Assembly (NCBI GenBank): GCA_034770075.1
Contig: CM068383.1
Coordinates: 5,270,374 to 5,334,373, forward strand
Direction: 5' to 3'
Source of the DNA: Aralia elata
Lineage: Eukaryota > Streptophyta > Magnoliopsida > Apiales > Araliaceae
Length of the DNA stretch: 64,000 bases
The notes beneath the pieces are model-generated. The model was not told where the DNA came from and searched no databases. It saw only the letters and a list, made by a program, of their open reading frames with translations. Positions 49,280 to 58,590 of the stretch are shown here, in pieces; position 1 is the stretch's first letter; every line of letters begins with the position of its first letter. The position numbers and the translations under genes are program-made.

Positions 49280-50710
49280 GTATTCTCAAGTGAAAAGCTC
49301 AAATTCTCCCTTTGCCATGGTAAGCCTACTCAAGTTCATATGTCTTACTTGACATCCTTAGTATCCTCATGTGGAGTCTTTCTTACTTGCAGGCCTCGTC
49401 TATCGGATGCTCTAAAGACTTACGATCGCACAACTTTTCCTGCACCAGATAAAGAAGGCTTGTTTCTGTATGTCGCGGCTTGCGGAGGTTGGGACGACTT
49501 CCCCCATTCCGGTCGCATTCCCCGCATGTGCATAGAGAAACAAGAATACCCTTTCAGTCCCTTTCGCTTCCTGTCTGACTCATCTAACCGTCTTCAAGGA
49601 TGGCAACATTGGACTAACGAAATCCTAGGGAATGTTGAGTATAAAGCTATACTAAAGAGCACGGGCATATATCGCTGCATTCGGCTATATAGGGCATTCA
49701 ACCATGTAGGGTATTCAACCATGTAGGGCATTCAACCATGTAGGGCATTCAGCTATGTAGGGATCTATGCATCATGACGCCTTTACTGTGTTGATTTCCC
49801 ACAGGTGCTTTTCTTCATGCACATTCGTTACGTTAGAGTATGTCTGCTTCCTTTTCTTTTTCAAATTACGTTCTTATTCTATATCTTGCAGTCTTCCTGT
49901 TGTTGTTTCAGCTTTTTGTAGCCCATCCAGACTGTCTCCTAGGGATACCGAGTGCGTTGCATACTTGATAGAGGCTGTCAAGCGGGCTTACAATTATACT
50001 TCATGCTTTCATGGTGACACGATCCTTCCAAACTTCGTCTCGGGTACCTCCTCGAGTTCCTCCCCTAGGATCCTCTGCTGTCGGGGAGATGAGATTTACT
50101 TGCTCTAGAGTAAAGCCGAGGATCCTTGTTTTTAGATTGTCGAGAATGAAGATGGTAATGATGATGATATTCCCATTGGATTTCTCATGGATACGGCAAG
50201 TGAGGTGGCGACCTCCACTATTTGTGAGCCTCGCTGACATAACATGATTGTTGTCGAGTCCTCTTCACCTCATGATGATCGTGTCAGCCTTAATGTTGAT
50301 GATTTCAGGTCTGATGTAGGCTTAGGTCCTGCTGTGGTTAGTACAGTTCCATCTTCACGCCCACATATAACATCTTCTCATGACAGCTTGGAGGGTACCG
50401 GTGACACCCATGTTGATGCTGATGCTATTATGGCAGTTAATTCTCCTCCCCCGAGGGGGAATCCTGCGAAACCTATTGTTGATTTCAATCCTCCCCAGAA
50501 GGATTCTCCCGAGGCTTCACCTAAAAGGGAGGGTATAGTTGCTAGTTCTTTGGGTGGGGGCATCGATGCTTTACTTTCTTTGCCCGTTGAGGAGCTCGCT
50601 TTCTTCATCTTGATTCTGCCACCTCGCCTTTTAGTGACCTCGGCTATCCACCCCATAACAAAGATGTCGTGGAGCTACAGGCATTCTCTAAGCCCGTGAT
50701 TTGTGCAGCT
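49280..50710 (+). pseudogene. Plant mobile domain (PMD) gene remnant, antisense to gag
   Basis: The best-preserved stretch, about 49412-49706, reads YDRTTFPAPDKEGLFLYV, ACGGWDDFP, YPFSPFRFLSDSSNRLQG, W..W and GIYRCIRLYRA. This matches the N-terminal part of plant proteins with an aminotransferase-like plant mobile domain. An exon at 49280-49319 ends in ATG followed by GTAAGC. Splicing to 49393 gives Met-Ala-Ser-Ser-Ile, a start I associate with this family, but the frame is then lost. After residue GIY... a 17-bp minisatellite replaces the core domain. Downstream pieces (about 49893-50108 and 50130-50700) resemble the Ser/Asp-rich C-terminal region, in shifting frames with stops. PMD proteins are linked to transposons and to silencing in plants. 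Confidence 0.72.
49690..49762. repeat. 17-bp minisatellite, four copies, inside the PMD remnant
   Basis: TAGGGCATTCAACCATG or a close variant at 49690, 49707, 49724 and 49741, then a partial copy. Because 17 is not a multiple of three, each added copy shifts the reading frame. Confidence 0.92.
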
Positions 50711-51191
50711 CCTCTCCCGACGAATATTTTTTCGTGCTGGGTTGGATCTCCTTTCTTCTAGGTATGGCTTTTTGTAGCTTTTTGTTATTTCCTGTATCAA
50801 AGAACTCATTTATATGTCATTTATCATAGTAGAGTTTCTTTAGCATTAGTGATTGTCTTTAACTTGAATTTTTTCCTTAAGACCCAATATTTAGTATTGA
50901 ATCATAAGTTATTCAAATTAATACTCCAAGACAACAATATTCATAAGAATGAGAGTAAACATGCAATTTTTTGATTTCTCGCAAACTAACACTTGAATCC
51001 ATACTTTTAAAATCAAAGAATATTCAAGTATAAGTGAAAGTTTGACATTTTTATTAATAATCATATTTCTTTTAATGAAAAGCACAATGTTTCAAAATAT
51101 TTCATAAAGATTATAATAATAGATTTTGCTTTTGTCGGATAAAGCATAACGTTCGCCACTTTTAGAGATAAAGTGTAACTTTCTCGGGTTT
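50711..51191. other. Non-coding spacer of the gag-only element
   Basis: AT-rich, without a supported gene. Confidence 0.5.
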
Positions 51192-51353
51192 GAGGGCTTA
51201 TAGTCAGGTGCCTCGATTACTTTTAGAGTTGAAAGTATAACTTTGAGGACTTATAGTCAGGTGCCTCGATTACTTTTAAAGTTGAAAGTATAACTTTGAG
51301 GACTTATAGTCAGGTGCCTCGATTACTTTTAAAGTTAAAAGTATAACTTTGTG
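51192..51353. repeat. 53-bp tandem repeat, three copies, downstream of gag
   Basis: TAGTCAGGTGCCTCGATTAC starts at 51201, 51254 and 51307, so the period is exactly 53 bp. Copies differ at one to three positions. On the element's strand this is the 3' untranslated region after gag. Confidence 0.92.
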
Positions 51354-51563
51354 CCTTATCCCTTGGTACATCGTGCCAATTGTTTGGCGTATAGGGTTTC
51401 ATAAGGGCTTAAGTTGCATGCCTCGTCACTTGGTCATCCAATTTCTTGGCAAGTGCAATCCACGAGGACTTGACCACCATCGTGGGTGGATTTTTAATTC
51501 GTCAATTCTTGTGTTTCCTCCCTTGGTCATCCAATTTCTTGGCAAGGGATACTCTTGAGTACT

Positions 51564-53510
51564 TCAACCACCATTTTCTAGTGGACCACCATCTTGGGTG
51601 ATTTTTTTTCGACCTCTTGGGCTACACCATGGGTAATAATGTTGCATGTTTCTTTTCCTTTTGTGGTTTGAAAGTAGCTTTTCATACACGGGTGCTTTTC
51701 TTTTCACACAGCTCGATTTCTCTCCGGCTGCCAGCTTCTCATGGTATATCCTCCGCATACTGTAACAGTCCATAGTGGAATGTCCTGCGTACTGGTGGTA
51801 CACACAGAAATCTGGTCTTCTTTTCATCTCTTCCGTCACCACAAATTTAGGCTTTGGAGGTTTCACCACTCCGTGCTCAACCCATTGTTCGTACAGGCCC
51901 CTGAATGCCTTCTCACTACATGTGATAGCCTCTGGAACTGACATCCTGGTATACTTGCCCCCAAGTTTTCCTTTACTTCGTTCAAAATTTCGCTCGTTCT
52001 TCTCCCTCTTGCCCCCTTGTGGTTTTGACTGAGAATCAGCCAAAGCCACAGTTGTTGTTCTCTTACCCTTCCATGTAACCATCGCATGGTTGATGGGCAC
52101 TGTCACGATTCCTCCCAAATCTTGTGCGAAGGATGAGAGGGTTGCAAATGAATCACAGGCCTTTGTAATGAGATGAGGCTTGAAGGAGTCTAGAGCACCA
52201 TTGTTGCATATGCTAACCATGTTCTTCTCTTCAATTGGCTCGGCACACTTCTGTGCTTGGGCCCTGAATCTGTCCACATAATCTGACAACTCCTCATTCG
52301 GCCTCTGCTCGAATCGCATCAGTTCTACAATAGTTACCTGTTTCTGCACATAGAAAAATTTCTTAAAAAATTGCAATTTTAAATCATCCCAATTAAGGAC
52401 TGATCCCTTCTCCAAATTGTAGTACCAACTAAAGGCACTATCCGTCAAAGTCTTGTTAAATTCCCTCATCAACAGATTATGGTTATTCACCTCATCATAA
52501 CCCAACCATGGAGACATCGACTCCACGAACCTGGCAATATGCTCCCTAGCATTCCCTTTCTCCCCGTTATACTTTGAGAACTGCGGGGGGTGCTCAATAT
52601 ACCCTGCCGGGTATGGTTGTCTCCGTACATGTGCCGGGTAGGGTGGAGTAAAGTCCAACTCTGAAAGTCGGGATGTCTGCTTGCGAAATTGATTGATCAC
52701 ATCGATCATATCATCCTTCGTCACATACTGGCTCGTGGTATGGACTCTTTGAGGGGCTGTGATGTATTGATGCATAGGTGGTGTGTATGGTAATGAAATT
52801 GGCTGGTGTACACTTGCATCCTGCACAATTTGTATCGGTGGTGCTTGTTGGCTTGTTAGTTGGATATGGCTAGGGATGGTCGGTATCTGCACTTGTGAAA
52901 ATGCTGGGCAAGTGGTCGGGATGATGTTGGGCTGAGGTTGACTCACTTCCAATCTGAGTTGTGGCACATCACCGCTGTTTTGGGGCTCCAAGTGGAAGAT
53001 TGGAATCGGCTGACTCTCCGTTGTTGGAGGCACAATCGGATTTTCTTTGTTGTTGATGTTGTCATCCACTTCTGCTCGTTCCCCCTGCGAACTTCCTGGG
53101 AACATAGCCCTGAAAGTGAGGATTTGCATCAACTGCTGGCGGAAATTCTCCATCTCTTCCTGCTTCCTCTGCATTTCCAACATCATGGCCATCATCATCC
53201 CTTGGCCTTCTCGTGCCTCCTGTAATGCCTTGAGCATCTCCATCTGCACAGCATTCGCAGTCGTCTGCGCTCCAGTTACTTCCTCACCTTGCCTTCTTGC
53301 GTTTGTCTGTCTAGCGCTGGTTTGTTGTTGATCAGCCATTTGAGGTGATGTTGAGCTTCCTTCCGAAACGACTTCTAAGATAGGTTGATCAAAGTCCAGA
53401 TTCGCGCTTTGGAGCACTGGATTTACTTGCCTTGAAATCGGATCCGGTGAAGTGATGCTTGTTGTCGGTGAAACTCTTCTTGTAATTCTCCCACTTCGAG
53501 TTGTGGGCAT
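51564..53510 (-). CDS. gag: Gag protein of the gag-only element, 648 aa, intact
   Basis: I take the ATG at 53510 (MPTTRSGR...) as the start; a GTG three codons earlier is less likely. Residues ~90-140 form a Met/Gln/Glu-rich coiled coil. A long Pro/Gln-rich linker follows (~150-300). The capsid core at ~330-470 has FSKYNGEKGNAREHIARF, SAFSWYYNLEKGS and a DYVDRFRAQAQKC segment. Near residue 600 a CVYHQYAGHSTMDC motif replaces the usual CCHC knuckle, as in gag proteins of the Tat branch of Ty3/gypsy. No stop interrupts 1.9 kb. It would form particles but supplies no enzymes, so it depends on pol from elsewhere. The assignment to Tat is by motif style only. Confidence 0.85.
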   Translation of the reverse strand: MPTTRSGRITRRVSPTTSITSPDPISRQVNPVLQSANLDFDQPILEVVSEGSSTSPQMADQQQTSARQTNARRQGEEVTGAQTTANAVQMEMLKALQEAREGQGMMMAMMLEMQRKQEEMENFRQQLMQILTFRAMFPGSSQGERAEVDDNINNKENPIVPPTTESQPIPIFHLEPQNSGDVPQLRLEVSQPQPNIIPTTCPAFSQVQIPTIPSHIQLTSQQAPPIQIVQDASVHQPISLPYTPPMHQYITAPQRVHTTSQYVTKDDMIDVINQFRKQTSRLSELDFTPPYPAHVRRQPYPAGYIEHPPQFSKYNGEKGNAREHIARFVESMSPWLGYDEVNNHNLLMREFNKTLTDSAFSWYYNLEKGSVLNWDDLKLQFFKKFFYVQKQVTIVELMRFEQRPNEELSDYVDRFRAQAQKCAEPIEEKNMVSICNNGALDSFKPHLITKACDSFATLSSFAQDLGGIVTVPINHAMVTWKGKRTTTVALADSQSKPQGGKREKNERNFERSKGKLGGKYTRMSVPEAITCSEKAFRGLYEQWVEHGVVKPPKPKFVVTEEMKRRPDFCVYHQYAGHSTMDCYSMRRIYHEKLAAGEKSSCVKRKAPVYEKLLSNHKRKRNMQHYYPWCSPRGRKKITQDGGPLENGG

Positions 53511-53534
53511 ACCCTTCACGAATTCTACACCTCC

Positions 53535-53552
53535 CTAGCAGAGTCGCCAAAT
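53535..53552 (-). promoter_or_regulatory. Primer-binding site of the gag-only element
   Basis: On the minus strand TTGGCGACTCTGCTAGGG lies just inside the 5' LTR. Sequences of the TGGCGACTC type are used by Tat/Ogre-group elements, which differs from the tRNA-Met site of the chromoviruses here. The exact tRNA was not determined. Confidence 0.7.
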
Positions 53553-53555
53553 AAA

Positions 53556-54214
53556 TATAGGTACAGAAATTACACCTTGCTAGGGTTAGGGTTTCATGTT
53601 GGCTGGAGAGGAGAGAAATCCACGAAGAGTACGAAACTGATTGATTGATTGAAGAGGGGAGAAGAACAGGTGGGCAGTTACTCCAATGAGACGTGGCAGA
53701 ACTCCTAGAATCCGGAAACCGGGTTAGGGTAGCAGGGATTCCAAGAGCCTTCTAGAGTCTTCGAGTTGTGAGAGAGTTTCAAGTGTTTAGAGCTTCCAAG
53801 AGTCTAAGTGTAATGTCTTGAGAGCGATCCCCTTTTTCTTAGAATAGAGGGGCTATTTATAGAGTTTTCCTGGGAAATAATCACATGCCAGGCACATGTT
53901 TTAAGGAAAATTCCCGAAATACCCTTTAATTATGTTTTAAAGGAGAAATTCCAGAAATGCCCTTCAATCATCAAAGTAATGCCCAAATTGTCCTGTTCTT
54001 CTAGCCACCAATCCAATCCCTCAATCAATTCCCAAAATGGGTCGCATCCACGGGTCTTCTGCCTTGGAACACGTGGAGGCTTCCCTGGGTCTAGTACATT
54101 TAATTAGGTCACATGAACCCTAATTTGTACATTTAATTAGGTTTTTTGTAAACCCTAATTTGTACATTTAATCTAATTAGGTCATGTGAACCCTAATATG
54201 CACTTGGACCCACA
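53556..54214 (-). repeat. 5' LTR of the gag-only element
   Basis: Plus strand TATAGGTACAG (TG changed to TA) to GGACCCACA. On the minus strand CTATAAATAG near 53856 is the likely TATA box, and it would direct transcription into gag. Confidence 0.92.
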
Positions 54215-54265
54215 AAGTTCATGTTCTATTTCTTGATTAATTTGACTAGGGTTCATGATCAAGAA

Positions 54266-54724
54266 ATGATTTCATCAACAACATGGCATATGGCCCATGT
54301 TACAGCCTTCTTAATCACATCATCACTTGGGCTCTTTGAACTCAAAGAACAATCACCTTTTAAACCAAACCTTACAAATATGAGAGCATTCTTCACAAGC
54401 ATTTGCATCTACTGCATCGTGTTAGCATATAAGACGATGGTTACAAGTACTAATCTAATTTACTCAAGAAGTTTCGGACATCTAAGCCTCATATTTGGAG
54501 CTCTTTCTTCCATCTCCTTAGCAGCAATCTTTGTCCCCCAACGGCTTAGTTGCAGCATCTTAGTATTGGGGGCCTTTTTGCTAGTAATTGTGGCACGACA
54601 CTTGTTACAGAAAGTTCAGCTATGGTTTTACAGAAAGATTACAAATGCAGTTGCTCAAATAGTCGACATATTTGGGAGGTTTATGGGTCGAAGATTTTTA
54701 GAGCAGCAACATCTCCTGGTATAA
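54266..54724 (+). CDS. Gene B: paralogue of gene A, small multi-pass membrane protein
   Basis: The ATG at 54266 gives 152 residues to the stop ending at 54724. About four hydrophobic helices align with those of gene A. Shared landmarks are the MIS start, a PF..N..NM.AF.TS loop, LSSISL with IFVP, and an IVARHLL motif. An acceptor (TTTGACTAG ending at 54249) lies 16 nt before the ATG, the same distance as in gene A and in the same phase, so both genes have an intron at this position. An upstream ATG at 54221 in the same frame would read through the acceptor and is less likely. Exon 1 was not found. The 6.9-kb gag-only element lies in the presumed intron, 35 bp from the acceptor, and may impair splicing or expression. 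Function unknown. Confidence 0.7.
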   Translation: MISSTTWHMAHVTAFLITSSLGLFELKEQSPFKPNLTNMRAFFTSICIYCIVLAYKTMVTSTNLIYSRSFGHLSLIFGALSSISLAAIFVPQRLSCSILVLGAFLLVIVARHLLQKVQLWFYRKITNAVAQIVDIFGRFMGRRFLEQQHLLV

Positions 54725-55021
54725 CAATCTATATATAGAAGAATGCGCGCATATATTATATCACAACTTCTATATATATCACCTTTATCTTTACTTCTAT
54801 GTGGTAATTCATTTAGAAAGAGAGGCCACGCAGTTTTAAATGAAGAATCATGCAATTGTAACATAGGAGCTCATATAAAGGATGATATATATGGTTACAA
54901 ATTTCTGTATATCTATGGCCACTAGAGGCGCATGTATAACTTTTACCATCCAATATTTGCACCGAAAACCTAAACCCTGTATCAATAAAGCTACGAGCAC
55001 CAAAAGAAAGTCCTAGATTCT
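54725..55021. other. 3' flank of gene B, nothing assigned
   Basis: AT-rich, probably the 3' untranslated region and intergenic DNA of gene B. AATAAA is present near 54982. Confidence 0.4.
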
Positions 55022-55795
55022 TGTTACAATCCTGATCAGGCTCACATCAAACCTTAATAACTCAACTCAAGTCACAGGAATTTATCAAGCGATTTTAAAT
55101 ATTTGGGCTGAAGTTTATTCAAAAATGCTTAAAATGGAGTTCAATTCAAGGCCAGTTTTAATCAATTCATGTGGCAATTTACATTCTAGCAAATTCGCAT
55201 ACGGGTAACGGACATTCCAATTCTAATCAACCAATCACACGAGTTTCCTAGCATATTTAGGACTTAACATTTATATAAAAGGACTTAACATATTAGCTTC
55301 ATATATCATGTGGGCCACGCAATTTCCAAGTAGACAACTAGCTGATTTTGTTCTCCACGGATTAATGGTTCCTAACAATTAATGGGTTTCTAATTCGAAA
55401 TGGAAGAAGGCTTCGGATTTCTAATTCAAATTTGGACACTGATTTCCTTAATTTTTATGCTATTTTCAGCATGTTTTAGATTCCTGATGTAATTAGAATA
55501 TTTGATAAGTAGGATTTAATTTCCTTATTGTTTATTAGTTAGGATTTCTATTTCTAATCAAACTAGTTGATTCCATTTAGGATTTGGGTTCATGTTATTA
55601 GTATAAATGGATATAAGTACTATAATCATTCATTCATTCAATCAATAATATTCAGATTATCATATTCTTGTGAGAGTATTCTCTACTTTTGGTTGTTTGA
55701 AGAATTCTTAAGTTATTTTTTTAGTTTTTCTTTGAGATTCAATCTTTGACTTATCATACAACAATTCATAGTTGTATGTGGCGTCTTCTACTACA
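55022..55795 (+). repeat. Left (plus-oriented) LTR copy, 774 bp of inverted repeat
   Basis: Includes a likely TATA box (GTATAAATGG near 55600) followed by TCATTCATTCATTCAATC and a leader region. The end at CTACTACA is where similarity to the right copy stops. A further 217 bp may belong to the LTR. Confidence 0.75.
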
Positions 55796-56013
55796 CTAAT
55801 CGTCAATTGTATCGAGATTACCGCTTACATATAAGCAAGGGGTCAAAGTGTCGTTGGTGTTCCATTCAACGCAGAATTCCGAACGTGAGCAATTATACCA
55901 AGATTACCTAGAGGTGAGGGGTTAAGGTGTTGCAAGCAATCCAACTTTCAAATTTGCTAAAAATGATTCGGGCGACGACCACCTCACGCAAGCGTGCCGT
56001 GGAGTTTATCATT

Positions 56014-56025
56014 TGGTATCAAAGC
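56014..56025 (+). promoter_or_regulatory. Possible primer-binding site, tRNA-Met type
   Basis: TGGTATCAAAGC differs at one base from the TGGTATCAGAGC sites of the other elements here and follows TTTATCA, a possible LTR end. Confidence 0.6.
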
Positions 56026-56512
56026 TACATTTTCTAACGAGTTACTTATCCTTTATTTTTTATTGTTGAATTATATTGGAAAAAAATTGTTCGTTCCAAA
56101 AGAAAAAAAGAAGGAAAAAAAAGAAAATATTAATGAGTTAGTTAAAAAAAATTATTATTTGTTGTAATTAGCTTGGTGTCCGTGAGTTGCAGGTTCTTCA
56201 AGAAGGATTATAATTGGCGATTGTGGAATTCTATTGGTTATCATATATCCTATACTGCTATATTTTGTTTTGTGATAAGTTCATATTGAATTGAATAGAA
56301 AACTGTGATATTTGTTTGGTGAATTCAAAAAGAACCTATAAGAGAGAATTAGAGTGGTAAAAGGCAAGAGTGTGATAATAATTGAGGGTAAAAGCCAATA
56401 GAGTAATACACGAGCATTTTATAATTGTGGGATATACTGTTTGAGCGAAACACGTAAGGGAGTGTGTGGGAAAAATTTTCTTTATCTAACTAACCTTTGT
56501 TTTGCAGCAAAT

Positions 56513-57205
56513 ATGTATGAGTATGGTTATGAAAATTCTATTGGGTCTCGAAGGAATACTTTCCAAGGCAGGAATGATCCAAAGGCGTATTTAAGATGGG
56601 AAAGGAGGAAGGATCGTGAGTTTGAACATCATGATTATTTTGAGCATGGAAAGGTCAAACTAGCGATTCAAGACTTTTTCGATCATGCGGTTACATGGTG
56701 GGATCAATTAGTGCGTAGCAAGAGAAGGTGTGGAGAGCCCCTTATCGAGACTTGGCCAGAGTTAAAAATCGTGATAAGAAAGCGGTTTGTTCCAGTACAG
56801 CCTAGTAGGAGGGAAGAATATGCATCTTCACGATATGTAGATCATCGTTCAAGGCATTCAACATGGGATGACGATAGGAAGGTTCGTCGACATGAGGAGT
56901 CACATTGGAGGAAGACACAAGAAACTCCTAAGGTGTATAGGAAAAAAGTAATTTTTAAAGAGGAGCTAAAAGAGGACATTATGGGACCATTTCGTAAGAT
57001 GATGAAGGAGTGTAATTCGCAATTCCAAGATCTTCTTCAAGCATATGTTAATCAAGGGCAACCAAGGAAGGAAGAAGAAGACAAAGAATATGCAGTCCAA
57101 GGAGAGCTATTAGATTCCAGTGTTCAAGAAGAACTCCATAATGATGTAATGTCTTTAGAAAATATATGTAAATTTGAACGACAAAAAGAAAGTGAAAAAA
57201 ATTGA
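56513..57205 (+). pseudogene. Truncated gag of the rearranged element
   Basis: The ATG at 56513 follows a splice-acceptor-like TTTTGCAG. The capsid part has FQGRNDPKAYLRWERR, KVKLAIQDFFDHAVTWWDQL and ETWPELKIVIRKRFVP, typical of plant chromovirus gag. After about residue 105 the usual capsid and zinc knuckle are missing and a charged His/Arg/Glu region takes over, so part was deleted. The frame ends at 57205, with the rest of the sequence continuing in another frame. Confidence 0.75.
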
Positions 57206-57779
57206 AAAAAAGATTAAGTGTGAAAAAAAAAGTGTGAAAAAGAGAATGAAAAGAAACGAGAGAATAAAAAGAATGAGAGTGAAAGAAACAGTGGACAGTA
57301 AGAGTGAAAAAAGAGAGGAGAGTGAGTTGGAAAGTGAATTGTATTTTGAAAAGTCAATGACTGTACATTCGTACAAGACGACGCTTTTGAGTACTAACGA
57401 GACTAACTCTTCTTTGTCTAGTTCTGTTATTTCTCTTATACAGATGATTGATGATATACTCCGAGCTATCATTCCATATCAGCCAGCTTGTAGTATTCCC
57501 GAGGAGACGACAGAGTTACCAAAGCGGGTTGGAGAGTTAATGGAGTCCAACTTCATCAAAGCGGGTATCGTGGGAGAAAGCATTAGTGCATGTGCTATTC
57601 ATGAGATCATAGTACCTAAGGAAGATAGAATGCCGAGCTTGTTCGTTGATTTTGAATTGGTAAATAAGTATCGATATTATTTTCTTTGCTTAGATAAAAT
57701 GTGTGATAAATTGCATAGTACTTATATTTTGTCTACATTGGGTGATGACCATGTGATGATATTGCCTAGTCAATTTTAA
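57174..57779 (+). pseudogene. N-terminal RT fragment of the rearranged element
   Basis: A Lys/Glu-rich stretch leads into sequence matching the start of Ty3/gypsy RT. ELPKRVGELMESNFIKAG corresponds to the usual QVEELLxKGxI segment, IIVPKEDRMPS to the LVPKKDG segment, and NKYRYYFLCLDKMCDKL to the KYRYPIPRLDDMLDEL segment. Key basic and aspartate residues are lost and the polymerase catalytic motif is absent, because the sequence breaks off at about 57780 before the inverted LTR. Confidence 0.7.
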
Positions 57780-57816
57780 CATGAGAGAATGTGATGAATG
57801 GAAAGTCGTGTCTGCA

Positions 57817-58590
57817 TGTAACTTGAAGACGCCACACACAACTATGAATTATTGTATGATAAGCCAAAGATTGAATCTCAAAGAAAAACTAAAAAAATAA
57901 CTTAAGAATTCTTTAAAAAAACCAAAAGTAGAGAATACTCTCACAAGAATATGATAATCTGAATATTATTGATTGAATGAATGATTACAGTACTCATGTC
58001 TATTTATAGTAATAACATGAACTTAAATCCTAAATGGAATCAACTAGTTTGATTGGAAATAGAAATCCTAACTAATAAACAATAAAGAAATTAAATCCTA
58101 CTTATCAAACATTCTAATTACATTAGGAATCTAAAACATGCTGAAAATAGCCTAATAATTAAGGAAATCCGCGCCCAAATTTGAATTAGAAATCCGAAGC
58201 CTTCTTTCATTTGGAATTAGAAACCCATTAATTGTTAGTAACCCATTAATCCGTGGAGAACAAAATCAGCTAGTTGTCTACTTGAAAACCGCGTGGCCCA
58301 CATGATATAGGAAGCTAATATGTTAAGTCATTTATATGTAAATGTTAAGTCCTAAATATGCTAGGAAACTCGTGTGATTGGTTGATTAGAATTGGAATGT
58401 CCGTTACCCGTATGCGAATTTACTAGAATGTAAATTTTCACATGAATTAATTAAAATGGGCCTTGAATTGAACTCAATTTTAAACATCTTTGAATAAACT
58501 TCAGCCCAAATATTTAAAATCGCTTGATAAATTCGTAGGACTTGAGTTGAGTTATTAAGGTTTGATGTGAGCCTGATCAGGATTGTATCA
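57817..58590 (-). repeat. Right (inverted) LTR copy
   Basis: Reverse complement of 55022-55795, sharing for example GAATCTCAAAGAAAAACTAA, GGAATCAACTAGTTTGATT and GATGTGAGCCTGATCAGGA. A handful of substitutions and small indels separate the copies. Confidence 0.85.

Larger units (their letters stand above)
47291..54214 (-). mobile_element. Gag-only LTR retrotransposon of Tat-like type with an antisense PMD gene
   Basis: LTRs of 657 bp (47291-47947) and 659 bp (53556-54214) are flanked by a perfect 5-bp duplication, AAGTT (47286-47290 and 54215-54219). On the minus strand the order is 5' LTR, primer-binding site TGGCGACTCTGCTAGGGA, one large gag, a spacer with 53-bp tandem repeats, a region whose opposite strand encodes a plant mobile domain remnant, a polypurine tract and 3' LTR. 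There is no protease, RT or integrase, so it must depend on a partner. About 14 differences between LTRs by eye (about 98% identity). It sits 35 bp upstream of the splice acceptor of gene B. Confidence 0.9.
55022..58590. mobile_element. Rearranged LTR element with inverted terminal copies of its LTR
   Basis: The left copy (55022-55795) begins TGTTACAATCCTGATCAGG. The right copy (57817-58590) is its reverse complement, beginning TGATACAATCCTGATCAGG on the minus strand. Both are 774 bp and are highly similar by eye. Between them lie a truncated gag and the first part of an RT, both in plus orientation. Normal LTRs are direct repeats, so this arrangement needs an inversion, two elements fused head to head, or autointegration. 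Flanks ATTCT and TTCCC do not match. A possible primer-binding site, TGGTATCAAAGC, lies at 56014, so the true left LTR may extend to about 56012 and the right copy may be truncated. Confidence 0.75.
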
